A DNA stretch of 64,000 nucleotides, taken from contig JBNKMS010000012.1 in assembly GCA_050293315.1 (NCBI GenBank), positions 371,219 to 435,218 of the forward strand. Reading direction: 5' to 3'. How positions within the stretch are numbered: the first letter of the stretch is position 1; each line of letters begins with the position of its first letter. Both the position numbers and the translations under genes were made by a program. The stretch comes from CBFDBF01 sp050293315. GTDB lineage: Bacteria; Pseudomonadota; Gammaproteobacteria; Chromatiales; Chromatiaceae. Below the pieces are notes generated by a model. It was not told where the DNA came from. It did not search any database and saw nothing but the letters and a program-made list of their open reading frames with translations. This document shows, piece by piece, positions 17,489-25,944 of the stretch.

Positions 17489-18706
17489 ATGAATACAAAG
17501 GAGTTTCACAATTCTGTTTTGGTTGTAGATGACGAGCCTTTTGTGCTGCGTACGACAGAGCAGGTGCTGCACAGTTTAGGCTTTGAGCATGTGCTGATCG
17601 CAGAGAACGTTACCGTTGCTGTTGAAATTATCGCGTCTGCAGAGCCGCCCGTGGAGATCGTGCTAACTGATCTCAATATGCCTGATGCAGATGGCTTGGA
17701 GCTGTTGCGCTATTTTGATGAGACTGGATATAGCGGATACATAATACTGTTTAGCGGCGAGGATAGCCAAACGCTGGCTATGGCTGAGACACTTGCAAAG
17801 GCGCGTAGTCTAACGATATTGGGTGCTATCGAGAAGCCGATCCGGAAGGAAAGACTGCTGCGGTTGCTTGCAGGATATGCTGGGCCTGGGCAGGGGGCAA
17901 AAAGGAGAATTAAGGACAGCTCTATTACCCCGGAGATGCTGGAGGAGGCGATTGAGCGTGGTGAGATAGTGCCCTGGTTCCAGCCTAAGATCCGGGTGGC
18001 AGATCGTATTCCTGTTGGCGTGGAGGCCTTGGCTCGCTGGCCTAATAGCGCCCATGGCCCCATCTTTCCGCAAGATTTCATTCCAGTGGCAGAGGAACAT
18101 GGACTGATAGATAGGCTGACGTTCTCGATCATTGCGCAGGCAGCCAGGATAGAGAGGCAGTGGCGGCAACAGGGGATAGAGTTAAAGGTCGCGGTCAACC
18201 TTTCTATGGAAAGCCTCTATGATCACGGTTTCCCAGATTGTCTGGAACGGGTGGTAAAGGATGCCGGGGGTGATCTTGAACATTTTCAACTGGAGGTGAC
18301 AGAGAGTCAGCTGATGGAGGATCTGGTGCGTCCTCTGGAGGCCCTGTTGCGACTTCGAATGAAAAAGATCAGGTTGTCAATTGACGATTTTGGTACTGGC
18401 CACTCCAATCTGAATCAGTTGCGCGATCTGCCATTCGATGAGCTTAAACTCGACCGCAGCTATGTCTCAAATAGTGATAATGAGCGTACCAAAGTCATCC
18501 TTGAGAGTAGCGCTGAGATGGCAAAGAAGTTGAATATGACAATTGTTGCCGAGGGGGTGGAAAATATTGAGGAATGGAGGCGAGTTGAGCGGCTTGGCTG
18601 TGATCAGGTTCAGGGCTATTTTGCTGCCAAGCCAATGCCAGGTGAAGAGATTCCCGCATGGATCGAGGCGTGGCCGGAGATGCGCAGGATCCTATTCGGC
18701 GGGTAG
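17489..18706 (+). CDS. response regulator with EAL c-di-GMP phosphodiesterase output
   Basis: A 405-residue REC-EAL protein. The receiver has VVDDEPF, phospho-acceptor TDLNMPDADG and a KP motif. The EAL domain keeps the catalytic set: VEALARW, NLS, EVTES, IDDFGTG, ELKLDRSYV, AEGVEN and QGYF, so it should hydrolyse c-di-GMP to pGpG. It lies 18 bases after the hybrid kinase, whose HPt domain probably passes phosphate to this receiver. The gene's last 15 bases overlap the end of the convergent receiver gene. Confidence 0.93.
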   Translation: MNTKEFHNSVLVVDDEPFVLRTTEQVLHSLGFEHVLIAENVTVAVEIIASAEPPVEIVLTDLNMPDADGLELLRYFDETGYSGYIILFSGEDSQTLAMAETLAKARSLTILGAIEKPIRKERLLRLLAGYAGPGQGAKRRIKDSSITPEMLEEAIERGEIVPWFQPKIRVADRIPVGVEALARWPNSAHGPIFPQDFIPVAEEHGLIDRLTFSIIAQAARIERQWRQQGIELKVAVNLSMESLYDHGFPDCLERVVKDAGGDLEHFQLEVTESQLMEDLVRPLEALLRLRMKKIRLSIDDFGTGHSNLNQLRDLPFDELKLDRSYVSNSDNERTKVILESSAEMAKKLNMTIVAEGVENIEEWRRVERLGCDQVQGYFAAKPMPGEEIPAWIEAWPEMRRILFGG

Positions 18707-19411
18707 TTTGACTCTGATCTCCGTGGTTTCTATGATCGAGGCCAGTTCGTTGATCCGGTTGACTAGCCCTTCACTTAGTAGATGTCCAGCAGATAGAAGC
18801 TTGATGCCCTGCTGCGTGCGCAGATCTTCTGACAGCTCCATGCCTGGCTTTAGTCTTGTGAGCTTTATTAATGCGCTGCCTGGTTCGTCACTTACTGCAG
18901 GTTTATGTGGGGTAGAAGCATGTGCCTTTGCCTCCTCCTCTCTGCCGGCTTCAGCAAGGGTCGCAAGGTCGCTTTTGACCTTTGCGTAGTCATCTTTTGA
19001 ACGTAGATTAGTCTGTTCATCTATAGCCTGCTGGATTTTATCTGCGGCACTGGTAGAACTTACTGGCTTGACTAGGAATCCGTTAATGTCTAGCGCGAGA
19101 CAAGATCCTAGTACCTCAGTATTAGAGAACGATGTGACCACAACAGTTCGCAGGCCACGATCAGCGGATGTTCTACCCGTGCGGATCCGTTTGATAAGTT
19201 CAATGCCATTCATCTGAGGCATCTGTATGTCAGTTATCAACAGATCGACTTTATTCTTTTCCAGTTGAGTGATCGCATCTGCACCGTTTTCGGCTGTGAG
19301 CACTTGATCGATATGTAGTGAACCAAGCACTTTTGAAGTGACGTTAAGAATAAACGGCTCATCATCAACTAGTAGGACTCGCAGTTGAGGAAATAGATCT
19401 GACGTAGCCAT
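18692..19411 (-). CDS. receiver-domain protein with uncharacterised C-terminal domain
   Basis: A 239-residue protein. The N-terminal receiver (VLLVDDEPF, ITDIQMPQMNG, VVTSFS, VKPVSS) is clearly related to the receiver of the opposing REC-EAL gene. A Lys/Glu-rich linker follows. The C-terminal ~65 residues (TRLKPGMELSEDLRTQQG...LLSAGHLLSEG) resemble the short beta-rich domain often found before HD-GYP or after receivers in c-di-GMP proteins. No catalytic or DNA-binding motif is visible. It probably takes part in the same phosphorelay. Confidence 0.82.
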   Translation of the reverse strand: MATSDLFPQLRVLLVDDEPFILNVTSKVLGSLHIDQVLTAENGADAITQLEKNKVDLLITDIQMPQMNGIELIKRIRTGRTSADRGLRTVVVTSFSNTEVLGSCLALDINGFLVKPVSSTSAADKIQQAIDEQTNLRSKDDYAKVKSDLATLAEAGREEEAKAHASTPHKPAVSDEPGSALIKLTRLKPGMELSEDLRTQQGIKLLSAGHLLSEGLVNRINELASIIETTEIRVKLPAE

Positions 19412-19876
19412 AGAACTCGATCCCCGATGTTTTCATCTCCTATTCACCACAGTATATATCTATAGAGCAATAACTTCCTTGATGCCAGAGCTTGAATGAT
19501 ATAGGCAAGAATAGTAGGTGCCATGCTGTTCTTTGGGCACCTGTGTTTATTGCCATAGGGTGAATGAAACCCATAGGTTTGGCGGCGAAACACCACAATT
19601 ATTGTGCTAATTTTTCACCTTAGTACTGTCTTTACGACAGATTTAACCAGAGTGGAAACAGCTTAGTTAATGGTGGAGGAGATAAGGGAATTCTAATATA
19701 TGGATTTTATGATAGTCATTGTTACCTTTCACACTGTCTGTTATAAGTGAATCCAGTGCCCATATAAAAACATAAAGCGGGCGCTGTTGGTTCTTGGGTA
19801 AAGTCCAAAAAAATAATTGGAATACGCCCGCGTTTATCTGAATAGATAGCAACTTTACCAATAGGAGAGGTGCCTC
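19412..19876. other. 465-base divergent intergenic region upstream of the heptahaem cytochrome
   Basis: No gene is seen. It must hold promoters for the minus receiver gene and the plus cytochrome gene. Two inverted repeats stand out: AGGTGCC/GGCACCT with a 13-base loop (19516-19542) and CTGTC/GACAG (19626-19640). A third, GC-rich one near the cytochrome start is listed separately. Confidence 0.6.
19777..19831 (+). promoter_or_regulatory. long stem-loop in the leader of the heptahaem cytochrome gene
   Basis: GCGGGCG at 19777-19783 pairs perfectly with CGCCCGC at 19825-19831. The AT-rich loop of 41 bases contains a smaller CCAA/TTGG pairing. The 3' arm ends 31 bases before the ribosome site (aggagagg) of the GTG start. 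There is no T-run after it, so it is not a simple terminator. It could be a leader structure controlling stability or translation. Confidence 0.4.
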
Positions 19877-22276
19877 GTGAAAATTAAAAACTTTGCCCTA
19901 TCGGCGATCCTGCCGGTGGTTGCATCGTTCTGTGCTGTGTCGACTGACGATGCCTCTGCCGCAACAGTGCCGATCAAACCAAAAAACGACTACAACATAA
20001 CCATCAATTATGAGCTGGGGATGCATTGCACCGGCTTTGACTTCACTTACTGTTGTGTACTCCCACCCTACAACTCGATTCAGAGTCAGGTGATCAAGAC
20101 TTCAACCGGCAAGAAGAAGGCGCCGAAACTGTTAGCCTCTGATGAGAAAGAACACGATGTGTTGGTGGACGGAAACAAGCGTTTCAAATTGAAGTACGGC
20201 CATATTGGCAACACCTATTCCGAGGGGAATAAGCTCAAATATTGGGATGTCCCTTATGATGTTAATGGTGATGGCAAGTATGGTGATAAGGAGAACGTCG
20301 CCAATGCCTATTTTACCCATCTCTATGTCTATAAGGATCTAAAGGGAACGGTTCCTGAAGGTGTTACCAAAGGTGATGACAAGAAAAAGGCACGGGTTGG
20401 TATAGAGATCCCTGTGCCTAGGGATAATGGCCCGGCGGGTGCTGCGGTCCCAAGCCCGATGAAGGACGGTACACTACACTATACGGGTGAAAAGGGTACC
20501 CTGGTATTTACCAAGTCTCCGGTATTGGATGATGTGCCTATTCTCTTGACCAACCCAGGTATCTGGGATGCCTTGGGTCTGCCGTTAACACCATTCTCCG
20601 ACAAAGCGGCATCAAAGGATCCGCTGACCCTGGTAGAGAGCGATATTCAGCCCTTTCAAGAGGCCTGGGTCAGCATGGTTGATGCAGAATCCGGTAAACC
20701 GGTGATTGATAGCCATAGTGGCCAGCCGGTACGTTTCGTCGGCACCAACCCGATTGATGTGCCTAACTGCGCCAATTGCCACGCCGGTGAACGCGCTAAT
20801 GGCGATAAATATGCTCTGTACAAGCAAGAGAAGGCATTCTGGAAAGGCCTTGGGGCTTCAGACTGGATAGCCAATCTGAAGGCCACCTCGATCTCTATTC
20901 TAGAGATGCATGATGACCTCAACGGATCTGATTTCCTCAAGAAATATGATCCCAATAGCCGTGCTGTCTCCAATCGTCTGGGGCGTGACCCGGTACTATG
21001 TCAGAAGTGTCATGCTGACAATGTCATCGGAGTGCTCTCTTCAAAGAGCTTTAAAGACCCCGAGACCGGGAAAGAGAAGTTGACCTCAGCCCTTACCCAA
21101 GCGATTCATACGGTGCATCAAACCTCTGCTCCAATGCCTGATAGTCAGGGGCGTACAGCGGCCTGTCAGGGCTGCCATCCTGCGCATCGTCAAGATGGTG
21201 GTATGGAGGGTTATCCAATTACCCCCGATGGTGAGAACGCCTATGAGAAGCGTGATAACCGTGATGCAGCAGGCGGTTGCTACGTGGGCCGCGATGTCCA
21301 TGCCAATCCAGGCAAGGATAAAGACGGTGTAGAGACCGGCGAGGATCTGAATGCCATCGGCGAATGGTTGCAGACGAATGTCTCCAATATCGGTAATGAC
21401 AAAGGTGGTAAAGGCTTGTGGTGTACTAACTGCCATAATCAGCTGGCTCGTGAGCTGTATCAGCGTGACAACTTGACCAATGCCTTCAAACAGACCGGCA
21501 GTACCCTGCGTAACAAATCACTTGAGGAGATTGCCAAGGGTATCGGTGTAGATATGGCCAAACTGGAGGCCATGATGGATCCGAAGGTTGTGCTTAATGA
21601 TAAGGGCGAGGATACCCCGGGTAAGTCCGAGATTCTTCACACCTGGGCACAGAAACGTCTGGTTCCAGATATTGCTGTAATTGCACTGAAGGGTGATGGC
21701 CCGATGGTTTCAAAGGATGCCGACGGCGATGTCAGTGTAGTGCCTATGTCTGCAAACCCTGCGGTGGATATTGCATCGTTGAAGTTGCCAAAGGGGGCAA
21801 CCGGGGCTACCGCAGTTCCATATGAGGCGGCTACACACGGTAGAGACTACTGGCTTTCAGCCGGTGCTCCTCACTGTGCTGATTGCCACGCTGCGCCGTT
21901 TGTTGAAGGGCAGGGTGGTTTGGCCTTCCCCATCAACCAGCCCGGCAAGTACAGTCTGATGCGTTATACCAAAGGCCATGCTGGTATCGCCTGTCAGGCC
22001 TGCCATGAGTCTATTCATGGTCTCTACCCAGTAACGCCAAATACTGACGTCACCTCCTATAAACAGGCGGCTCAGTACAATCCTGATGGCTCGCATGGTC
22101 CGTTTAAATGCAATACCTGCCATGAGACCAATAAGGATGGTGTTCCCCATATTGCAAATGATGAGGAGCATGTTTGGAAGGGTAAGCCGATCCTGAATGA
22201 TTATGATGCAGCTGTGCACTGGATGCATGCCAGCGCGCCTGATCTGGGTGGGGCTGTACCCTCGGAAGACGACTAA
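19877..22276 (+). CDS. exported heptahaem c-type cytochrome
   Basis: A 799-residue protein starting at GTG 19877 with aggagagg six bases upstream and a Sec signal peptide (cleavage near ASA-A, ~28). Residues ~35-290 form a haem-free, probably beta-rich domain opening with two Cys-rich points (HCTGF, YCC). Seven CxxCH sites follow at about 298, 375, 430, 516, 667, 706 and 745. No variant CxxCK site is seen, and the spacing matches neither octahaem hydroxylamine oxidoreductase nor tetrathionate reductase. It should lie in the periplasm or on the outer membrane and carry or deliver electrons. The next two genes encode a foldase and a thioredoxin, likely helpers in its maturation. Confidence 0.85.
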   Translation: MKIKNFALSAILPVVASFCAVSTDDASAATVPIKPKNDYNITINYELGMHCTGFDFTYCCVLPPYNSIQSQVIKTSTGKKKAPKLLASDEKEHDVLVDGNKRFKLKYGHIGNTYSEGNKLKYWDVPYDVNGDGKYGDKENVANAYFTHLYVYKDLKGTVPEGVTKGDDKKKARVGIEIPVPRDNGPAGAAVPSPMKDGTLHYTGEKGTLVFTKSPVLDDVPILLTNPGIWDALGLPLTPFSDKAASKDPLTLVESDIQPFQEAWVSMVDAESGKPVIDSHSGQPVRFVGTNPIDVPNCANCHAGERANGDKYALYKQEKAFWKGLGASDWIANLKATSISILEMHDDLNGSDFLKKYDPNSRAVSNRLGRDPVLCQKCHADNVIGVLSSKSFKDPETGKEKLTSALTQAIHTVHQTSAPMPDSQGRTAACQGCHPAHRQDGGMEGYPITPDGENAYEKRDNRDAAGGCYVGRDVHANPGKDKDGVETGEDLNAIGEWLQTNVSNIGNDKGGKGLWCTNCHNQLARELYQRDNLTNAFKQTGSTLRNKSLEEIAKGIGVDMAKLEAMMDPKVVLNDKGEDTPGKSEILHTWAQKRLVPDIAVIALKGDGPMVSKDADGDVSVVPMSANPAVDIASLKLPKGATGATAVPYEAATHGRDYWLSAGAPHCADCHAAPFVEGQGGLAFPINQPGKYSLMRYTKGHAGIACQACHESIHGLYPVTPNTDVTSYKQAAQYNPDGSHGPFKCNTCHETNKDGVPHIANDEEHVWKGKPILNDYDAAVHWMHASAPDLGGAVPSEDD

Positions 22277-22331
22277 GGGTGACTGGTATCGGTCAGGGAT
22301 GACCGGTCAAGTCGGCACAGTATAGATTTGC

Positions 22332-22357
22332 GGGGGCGCATAGCCCCCATTTTTTTT
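22332..22357 (+). terminator. terminator after the heptahaem cytochrome
   Basis: A perfect GGGGGC/GCCCCC stem with a five-base loop is followed by A and eight Ts. It ends only eight bases before the PpiC gene, so that gene may depend on partial readthrough or its own promoter. Confidence 0.92.
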
Positions 22358-22365
22358 AGCGGGAA

Positions 22366-23661
22366 ATGATTATGCAGCGAGTAACTATCAAAACCATAGC
22401 TATCACGGCCAGCCTACTTGCATTTGGCCCTCTCTCGGCCAAATCGCAAGATCCGCAGGTGTTGGCTACTGTTGGTCAACTAGAGGTCACCTCTCTTGAT
22501 CTGGAGGCAACCCTGGCAAGCTCTCCATTTTCCACCCAATTTGCCACTATGGATGAGAGAGAGCAGGCTGCCTTGCGTGGGGATATGCTCCGTCGTCTGG
22601 TAACCTCCCGTTTGTTGCGCCTGGAGGCACAGCGCCTCAAGCTTGATCAATCAAAGGTGTTTAGAGAGGAGCTAGAGGGACAGAAGGCAGGACTGCTGTA
22701 CCGCTACTACATGGATAAGTTGCGGGACCAAATTACTATCCCAACGGACACACTGAGCGCAATGCAGCAGCAGTTTAAGGATGATGTCGATGGACTGGCG
22801 TCGGCAAAGGCCGCATATCGCGCGGAGCAGTATCGTACCGTGCGTCTTATGACCATCCAGTCGTTGCGTGACCAGCAAAATATCAAACTCCACGAAGATC
22901 GCATTGTCGCCGGGATTAAACCTGACACATTGTTGCTCGAAGGAGACGATATCACTGTCCGTTACGGCGATGTCGTCGACACAAAAGAGTATCCGCAGTT
23001 GCCTAATCCTGAATGGGTGAAAGAGCAGCTATATAAGCGGGCGGAGTTGCTATTGGTGGCGAAGGCCGCAGCCGATGAGGGTATCGACGTCTCTTCAAAG
23101 TTACAGCGTTATAAAGAGGAGCGGTTGCCTGCTTTGCTGTTAGAGCAGAAGGAGGCTGAGTGGATCCCAAACCAACAGGTGTTGCGCGATTGGTTTGATA
23201 AGCATCCGGAAGTTAGCAAGATCCCCGAGCGGCGCCATATCGGTCAGTTGGTGGTCGCCTCTTACAAAGATGCTGCCGCATTCCGCAAGCGCATTCTCAA
23301 TGGCGAGAGCCTATTTGAGCTTGCCGGAAAATACAGCATTGATGAGGCGGGCCGCAGTAACCTTGGAGATATGGGATGGGTTGTCGAAGGGCAAGGTCAT
23401 CCTGAGCTTGAAAAGGCTGTCGGTACACTTAAGGATGGCGAGATTAGCCAGGTGATACAGACACCAATGGGCTACCATTTGGTGACTATTCTGGAGAGGC
23501 GTCCTGGAGGCGTGCGCAGCTTTCTGTCTATCCAGGATAGAGTTCGTCAGCTGTTGGTTCAGGAAAGGCTAGGCCCGTACATGCAGGAGCTTGAGCAAAA
23601 ATATAAAGTCGTATGGTTGCTACAAGATCGTAAAACTCAACCTGCGGAGATCGAAGATTGA
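22366..23661 (+). CDS. periplasmic PpiC/SurA-type peptidyl-prolyl isomerase
   Basis: A 431-residue protein with a signal peptide (IKTIAITASLLAFGPLSAKS). An N-terminal SurA-like helical chaperone region covers residues ~30-270. One parvulin domain is at ~285-385 (RRHIGQLVV, FELAGKYSID, LGDMGWVVEGQ, QTPMGYHLVTIL), followed by a short C-terminal helix. It should assist folding of exported proteins. Its place directly after the multihaem cytochrome suggests a dedicated foldase. ATGs at 22366 and 22372 are both possible. The stop overlaps the next gene's start. Confidence 0.87.
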   Translation: MIMQRVTIKTIAITASLLAFGPLSAKSQDPQVLATVGQLEVTSLDLEATLASSPFSTQFATMDEREQAALRGDMLRRLVTSRLLRLEAQRLKLDQSKVFREELEGQKAGLLYRYYMDKLRDQITIPTDTLSAMQQQFKDDVDGLASAKAAYRAEQYRTVRLMTIQSLRDQQNIKLHEDRIVAGIKPDTLLLEGDDITVRYGDVVDTKEYPQLPNPEWVKEQLYKRAELLLVAKAAADEGIDVSSKLQRYKEERLPALLLEQKEAEWIPNQQVLRDWFDKHPEVSKIPERRHIGQLVVASYKDAAAFRKRILNGESLFELAGKYSIDEAGRSNLGDMGWVVEGQGHPELEKAVGTLKDGEISQVIQTPMGYHLVTILERRPGGVRSFLSIQDRVRQLLVQERLGPYMQELEQKYKVVWLLQDRKTQPAEIED

Positions 23662-24212
23662 GGTTGATTCGATACGCAGTGTTATCTGTAGCCTTAATCT
23701 CCCTGAGCGCAGTCGTCTATTCTGCCGCTCCCAGCGTTGATGATACTGTTGATGACCCCTTAGATGCCTTTGAGATGAGGGGGCTTGATGGTGGCATGTA
23801 TCGTCTAACAGACTGGAAGGGGAAGGTGATTGTACTGAATTTCTGGGCCAGTTGGTGTAGTTCATGCCAGATAGAGATTAGAGAATTTATCCAGCTGCAG
23901 ACACAGTATGGCCCACAAGGGCTGCAAGTTATCGGTCTGGGAATGGATCAAGAGCGCAAGCTGCGAAATGTTAGCCGTACACTAGGTATCAACTACCCCG
24001 TCATGGTTGCCGATGAGGATAGGGTAAGGCCGCTGCTACAGATGTGGGGAAACGAGAGGGGCGTTGTCCCCTTTACTATAGTTATTGATCGTGCTGGTAG
24101 TGTGCAGGCCATCCACAGTGGGCCGATCTATCGGGACGAGCTCGAGGGACTGTTTAAACCACTGCTCGCCTCTACCGCAGATCATCAGACGAACGACTCT
24201 ACTGGGCTTTAG
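23658..24212 (+). CDS. TlpA/ResA-like membrane-anchored thioredoxin
   Basis: A 184-residue protein. An N-terminal signal anchor is followed by a thioredoxin fold with FWASWCSSCQIEIREF near residues 65-80 (active site CSSC) and the cis-Pro loop VVPFTIVID. ResA/TlpA proteins reduce disulfides in apo-cytochromes so that haem can be attached. The TTG at 23658 overlaps the PpiC stop (TTGA); a TTG at 23664 is an alternative. With the cytochrome and PpiC it makes a coherent maturation set. Confidence 0.85.
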   Translation: MRLIRYAVLSVALISLSAVVYSAAPSVDDTVDDPLDAFEMRGLDGGMYRLTDWKGKVIVLNFWASWCSSCQIEIREFIQLQTQYGPQGLQVIGLGMDQERKLRNVSRTLGINYPVMVADEDRVRPLLQMWGNERGVVPFTIVIDRAGSVQAIHSGPIYRDELEGLFKPLLASTADHQTNDSTGL

Positions 24213-24531
24213 ACCATTTGTTCAGGCTGTTGGTGGTGCAACAGGTGGTTTGGCAAGTACCGCAGGGCTTGCTATTGTTTGGCGTGTCAGGGTATCTAAT
24301 TCCTAATTCAACCACCAATATCTTATTCTCTAATCTATACTCCGTTATACGAGACATATAAGTTTATCTTGTAAAAGGGCTTATAGAGTGGCTCGTTTCG
24401 ATAATAGCGTTTACATCAAAATCGGCTTATTGTCGCCGTTGATGGCGTCAGTGGTCGTATTCGTTGTGAGGAAAACCGTTTACCCTCATGGATTGATTTT
24501 AATACCGCGTCCTTGAGAGGTCTCTAACGTC
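24213..24531. other. intergenic region before the PAS kinase
   Basis: A 319-base stretch with no convincing gene. A 42-codon GTG-initiated frame (24388-24516) encodes one short hydrophobic segment with a weak AAAGGG upstream. I do not call it. No repeat or terminator was recognised. Confidence 0.5.
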
Positions 24532-25866
24532 ATGTCAAATAACGGCAATAATGCGAAGAATGTGTCTCTATATGAGCAGGTGTTAGAGGCTATCCCCGAC
24601 GGCGTCACCGTTCAGGATATGGATTTCAACATCATTTTCCAGAATACCTTTATGCGAGGGGCATTTGGCGATCAAATAGGTCACAAATGTTATGCCGTAT
24701 ATGAGCGGCGTGCGCAGGTCTGCGAGGGCTGCGGCCTTGTAAAGGCCTATAAGACAGGCAAGCCTGTATTGGTGCATCGGACTGGTGTTATGGAGAGTGG
24801 TGAGGTTGGGCATTGGGAGAACTCCTGTTTCCCCCTGTTTGATGCGGAAGGCAACATTGTCGCCGGGGTTGAGGTTTGTCGAGATATAGGAGACCGTGTC
24901 TCTCTGGCGCAGGAGGTCAGGAATAGAACCATAGAGCTGGGTAGTCTGAACGACCAGCTGAATCGACAGAAGATGGAGCTTGAGCAGAGGTCACAGGAGT
25001 TGAGAGATGCATACAAAGAGTTGCAACGCACCCATACCCATATGCTGCAGCAAGAGAAGATGGCCTCTATCGGGCAACTTGCGGCTGGCATTGCCCATGA
25101 GATCAACACGCCAATTCAATTTATGGGAGATAACATCTCCTTTCTGCACGAGTCTTTCGACGAAATTATTGGTTGCATAAGTAGGTGCCAGGAGATATCT
25201 GGCCTGACTGACGAGAATAACAAAGAACTGATAAGGTTGTATAAGCAGGCGGATTCGATATTCAAGGAGGTAGATTTCGAATACCTAAAGACGGAGATTC
25301 CGTTGGCGTTTGACCAGACAGCAGGTGGGGTACGCAGGGTCACTGAGATCGTCCAGGCGTTGAAGAGCTTCGCCCGTCACGGCGATACTACACTGGGACC
25401 GGTGAATGTGGACGAGCTTATCCACTCTGTCGTTGAAATTACCCGTAGTACCTGGAGTAATGTGGCCGATATGTCGGTGGAACTGGCTGCTCCGCCGCTG
25501 GTGGTGAAGGGGCTGCATAGTGAGCTTGGGCAGGCGCTGCTTAATCTGATTCTTAATGCCGCGGATGCACTTGCGACCGCTAGATGTCAAAAGAGCGAAC
25601 CTAAACATATCAAAATAGAGTCCAGGCAAACGGATGGCTGGGGGGAGATAGTGGTGAGAGACAATGGCTGTGGTATGGAGCCGTCCCTGCTGAACAAGAT
25701 ATTCGAGCCATTTTTTACCACCAAAGAGGTGGGGCGCGGGTCGGGGCAGGGGCTGTCGATAGCCTACAATATCATCACCGAGGCCCATGCTGGCGAACTT
25801 AGAGTGGAATCTGAGCTGGGCAAGGGCAGTAGTTTTATCGTTCGTCTCCCTCTATACCCGGGCTAA
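24532..25866 (+). CDS. cytoplasmic PAS-domain sensor histidine kinase with Cys-rich PAS
   Basis: A 444-residue protein with no membrane segment. The N-terminal PAS (~10-125) contains HKCYAVYERRAQVCEGCGL, a C-x8-10-CxxC pattern seen in PAS domains that bind haem, Fe-S or other redox cofactors. A coiled coil spans ~125-180. HisKA has GIAHEINTPIQFMGDN. The HATPase has NLILNAADAL, DNGCGM and GRGSGQGLSI. The class is the NtrB/ZraS-like group using a long GIAHEINTP helix. No cognate regulator adjoins it. Its neighbours make redox sensing of cytochrome-based respiration a reasonable inference. Confidence 0.88.
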   Translation: MSNNGNNAKNVSLYEQVLEAIPDGVTVQDMDFNIIFQNTFMRGAFGDQIGHKCYAVYERRAQVCEGCGLVKAYKTGKPVLVHRTGVMESGEVGHWENSCFPLFDAEGNIVAGVEVCRDIGDRVSLAQEVRNRTIELGSLNDQLNRQKMELEQRSQELRDAYKELQRTHTHMLQQEKMASIGQLAAGIAHEINTPIQFMGDNISFLHESFDEIIGCISRCQEISGLTDENNKELIRLYKQADSIFKEVDFEYLKTEIPLAFDQTAGGVRRVTEIVQALKSFARHGDTTLGPVNVDELIHSVVEITRSTWSNVADMSVELAAPPLVVKGLHSELGQALLNLILNAADALATARCQKSEPKHIKIESRQTDGWGEIVVRDNGCGMEPSLLNKIFEPFFTTKEVGRGSGQGLSIAYNIITEAHAGELRVESELGKGSSFIVRLPLYPG

Positions 25867-25889
25867 GTAGCTTCTGTGTGGACATAAAA

Positions 25890-25917
25890 AAACCCGGGGC
25901 CGTGAGGCCCCGGGTTT
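25890..25917. terminator. bidirectional terminator between PAS kinase and acnB
   Basis: A perfect 12-bp stem AAACCCGGGGCC/GGCCCCGGGTTT has a GTGA loop with A-run and T-run on the two sides. It can end the kinase transcript on the plus strand and the acnB transcript on the minus strand. Confidence 0.95.
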
Positions 25918-25944
25918 CTCTTTATCAGGCCGATCTCAGATAGG

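Noticed and set aside
24085..24306. Overlapping frame at the end of the TlpA-like gene, suggesting a frameshift
   Set aside because: The TlpA-like protein has a normal length and ending; the other frame has no recognisable domain.
24388..24516. 42-codon GTG frame before the PAS kinase
   Set aside because: Weak ribosome site, no recognised motif, and no independent support.
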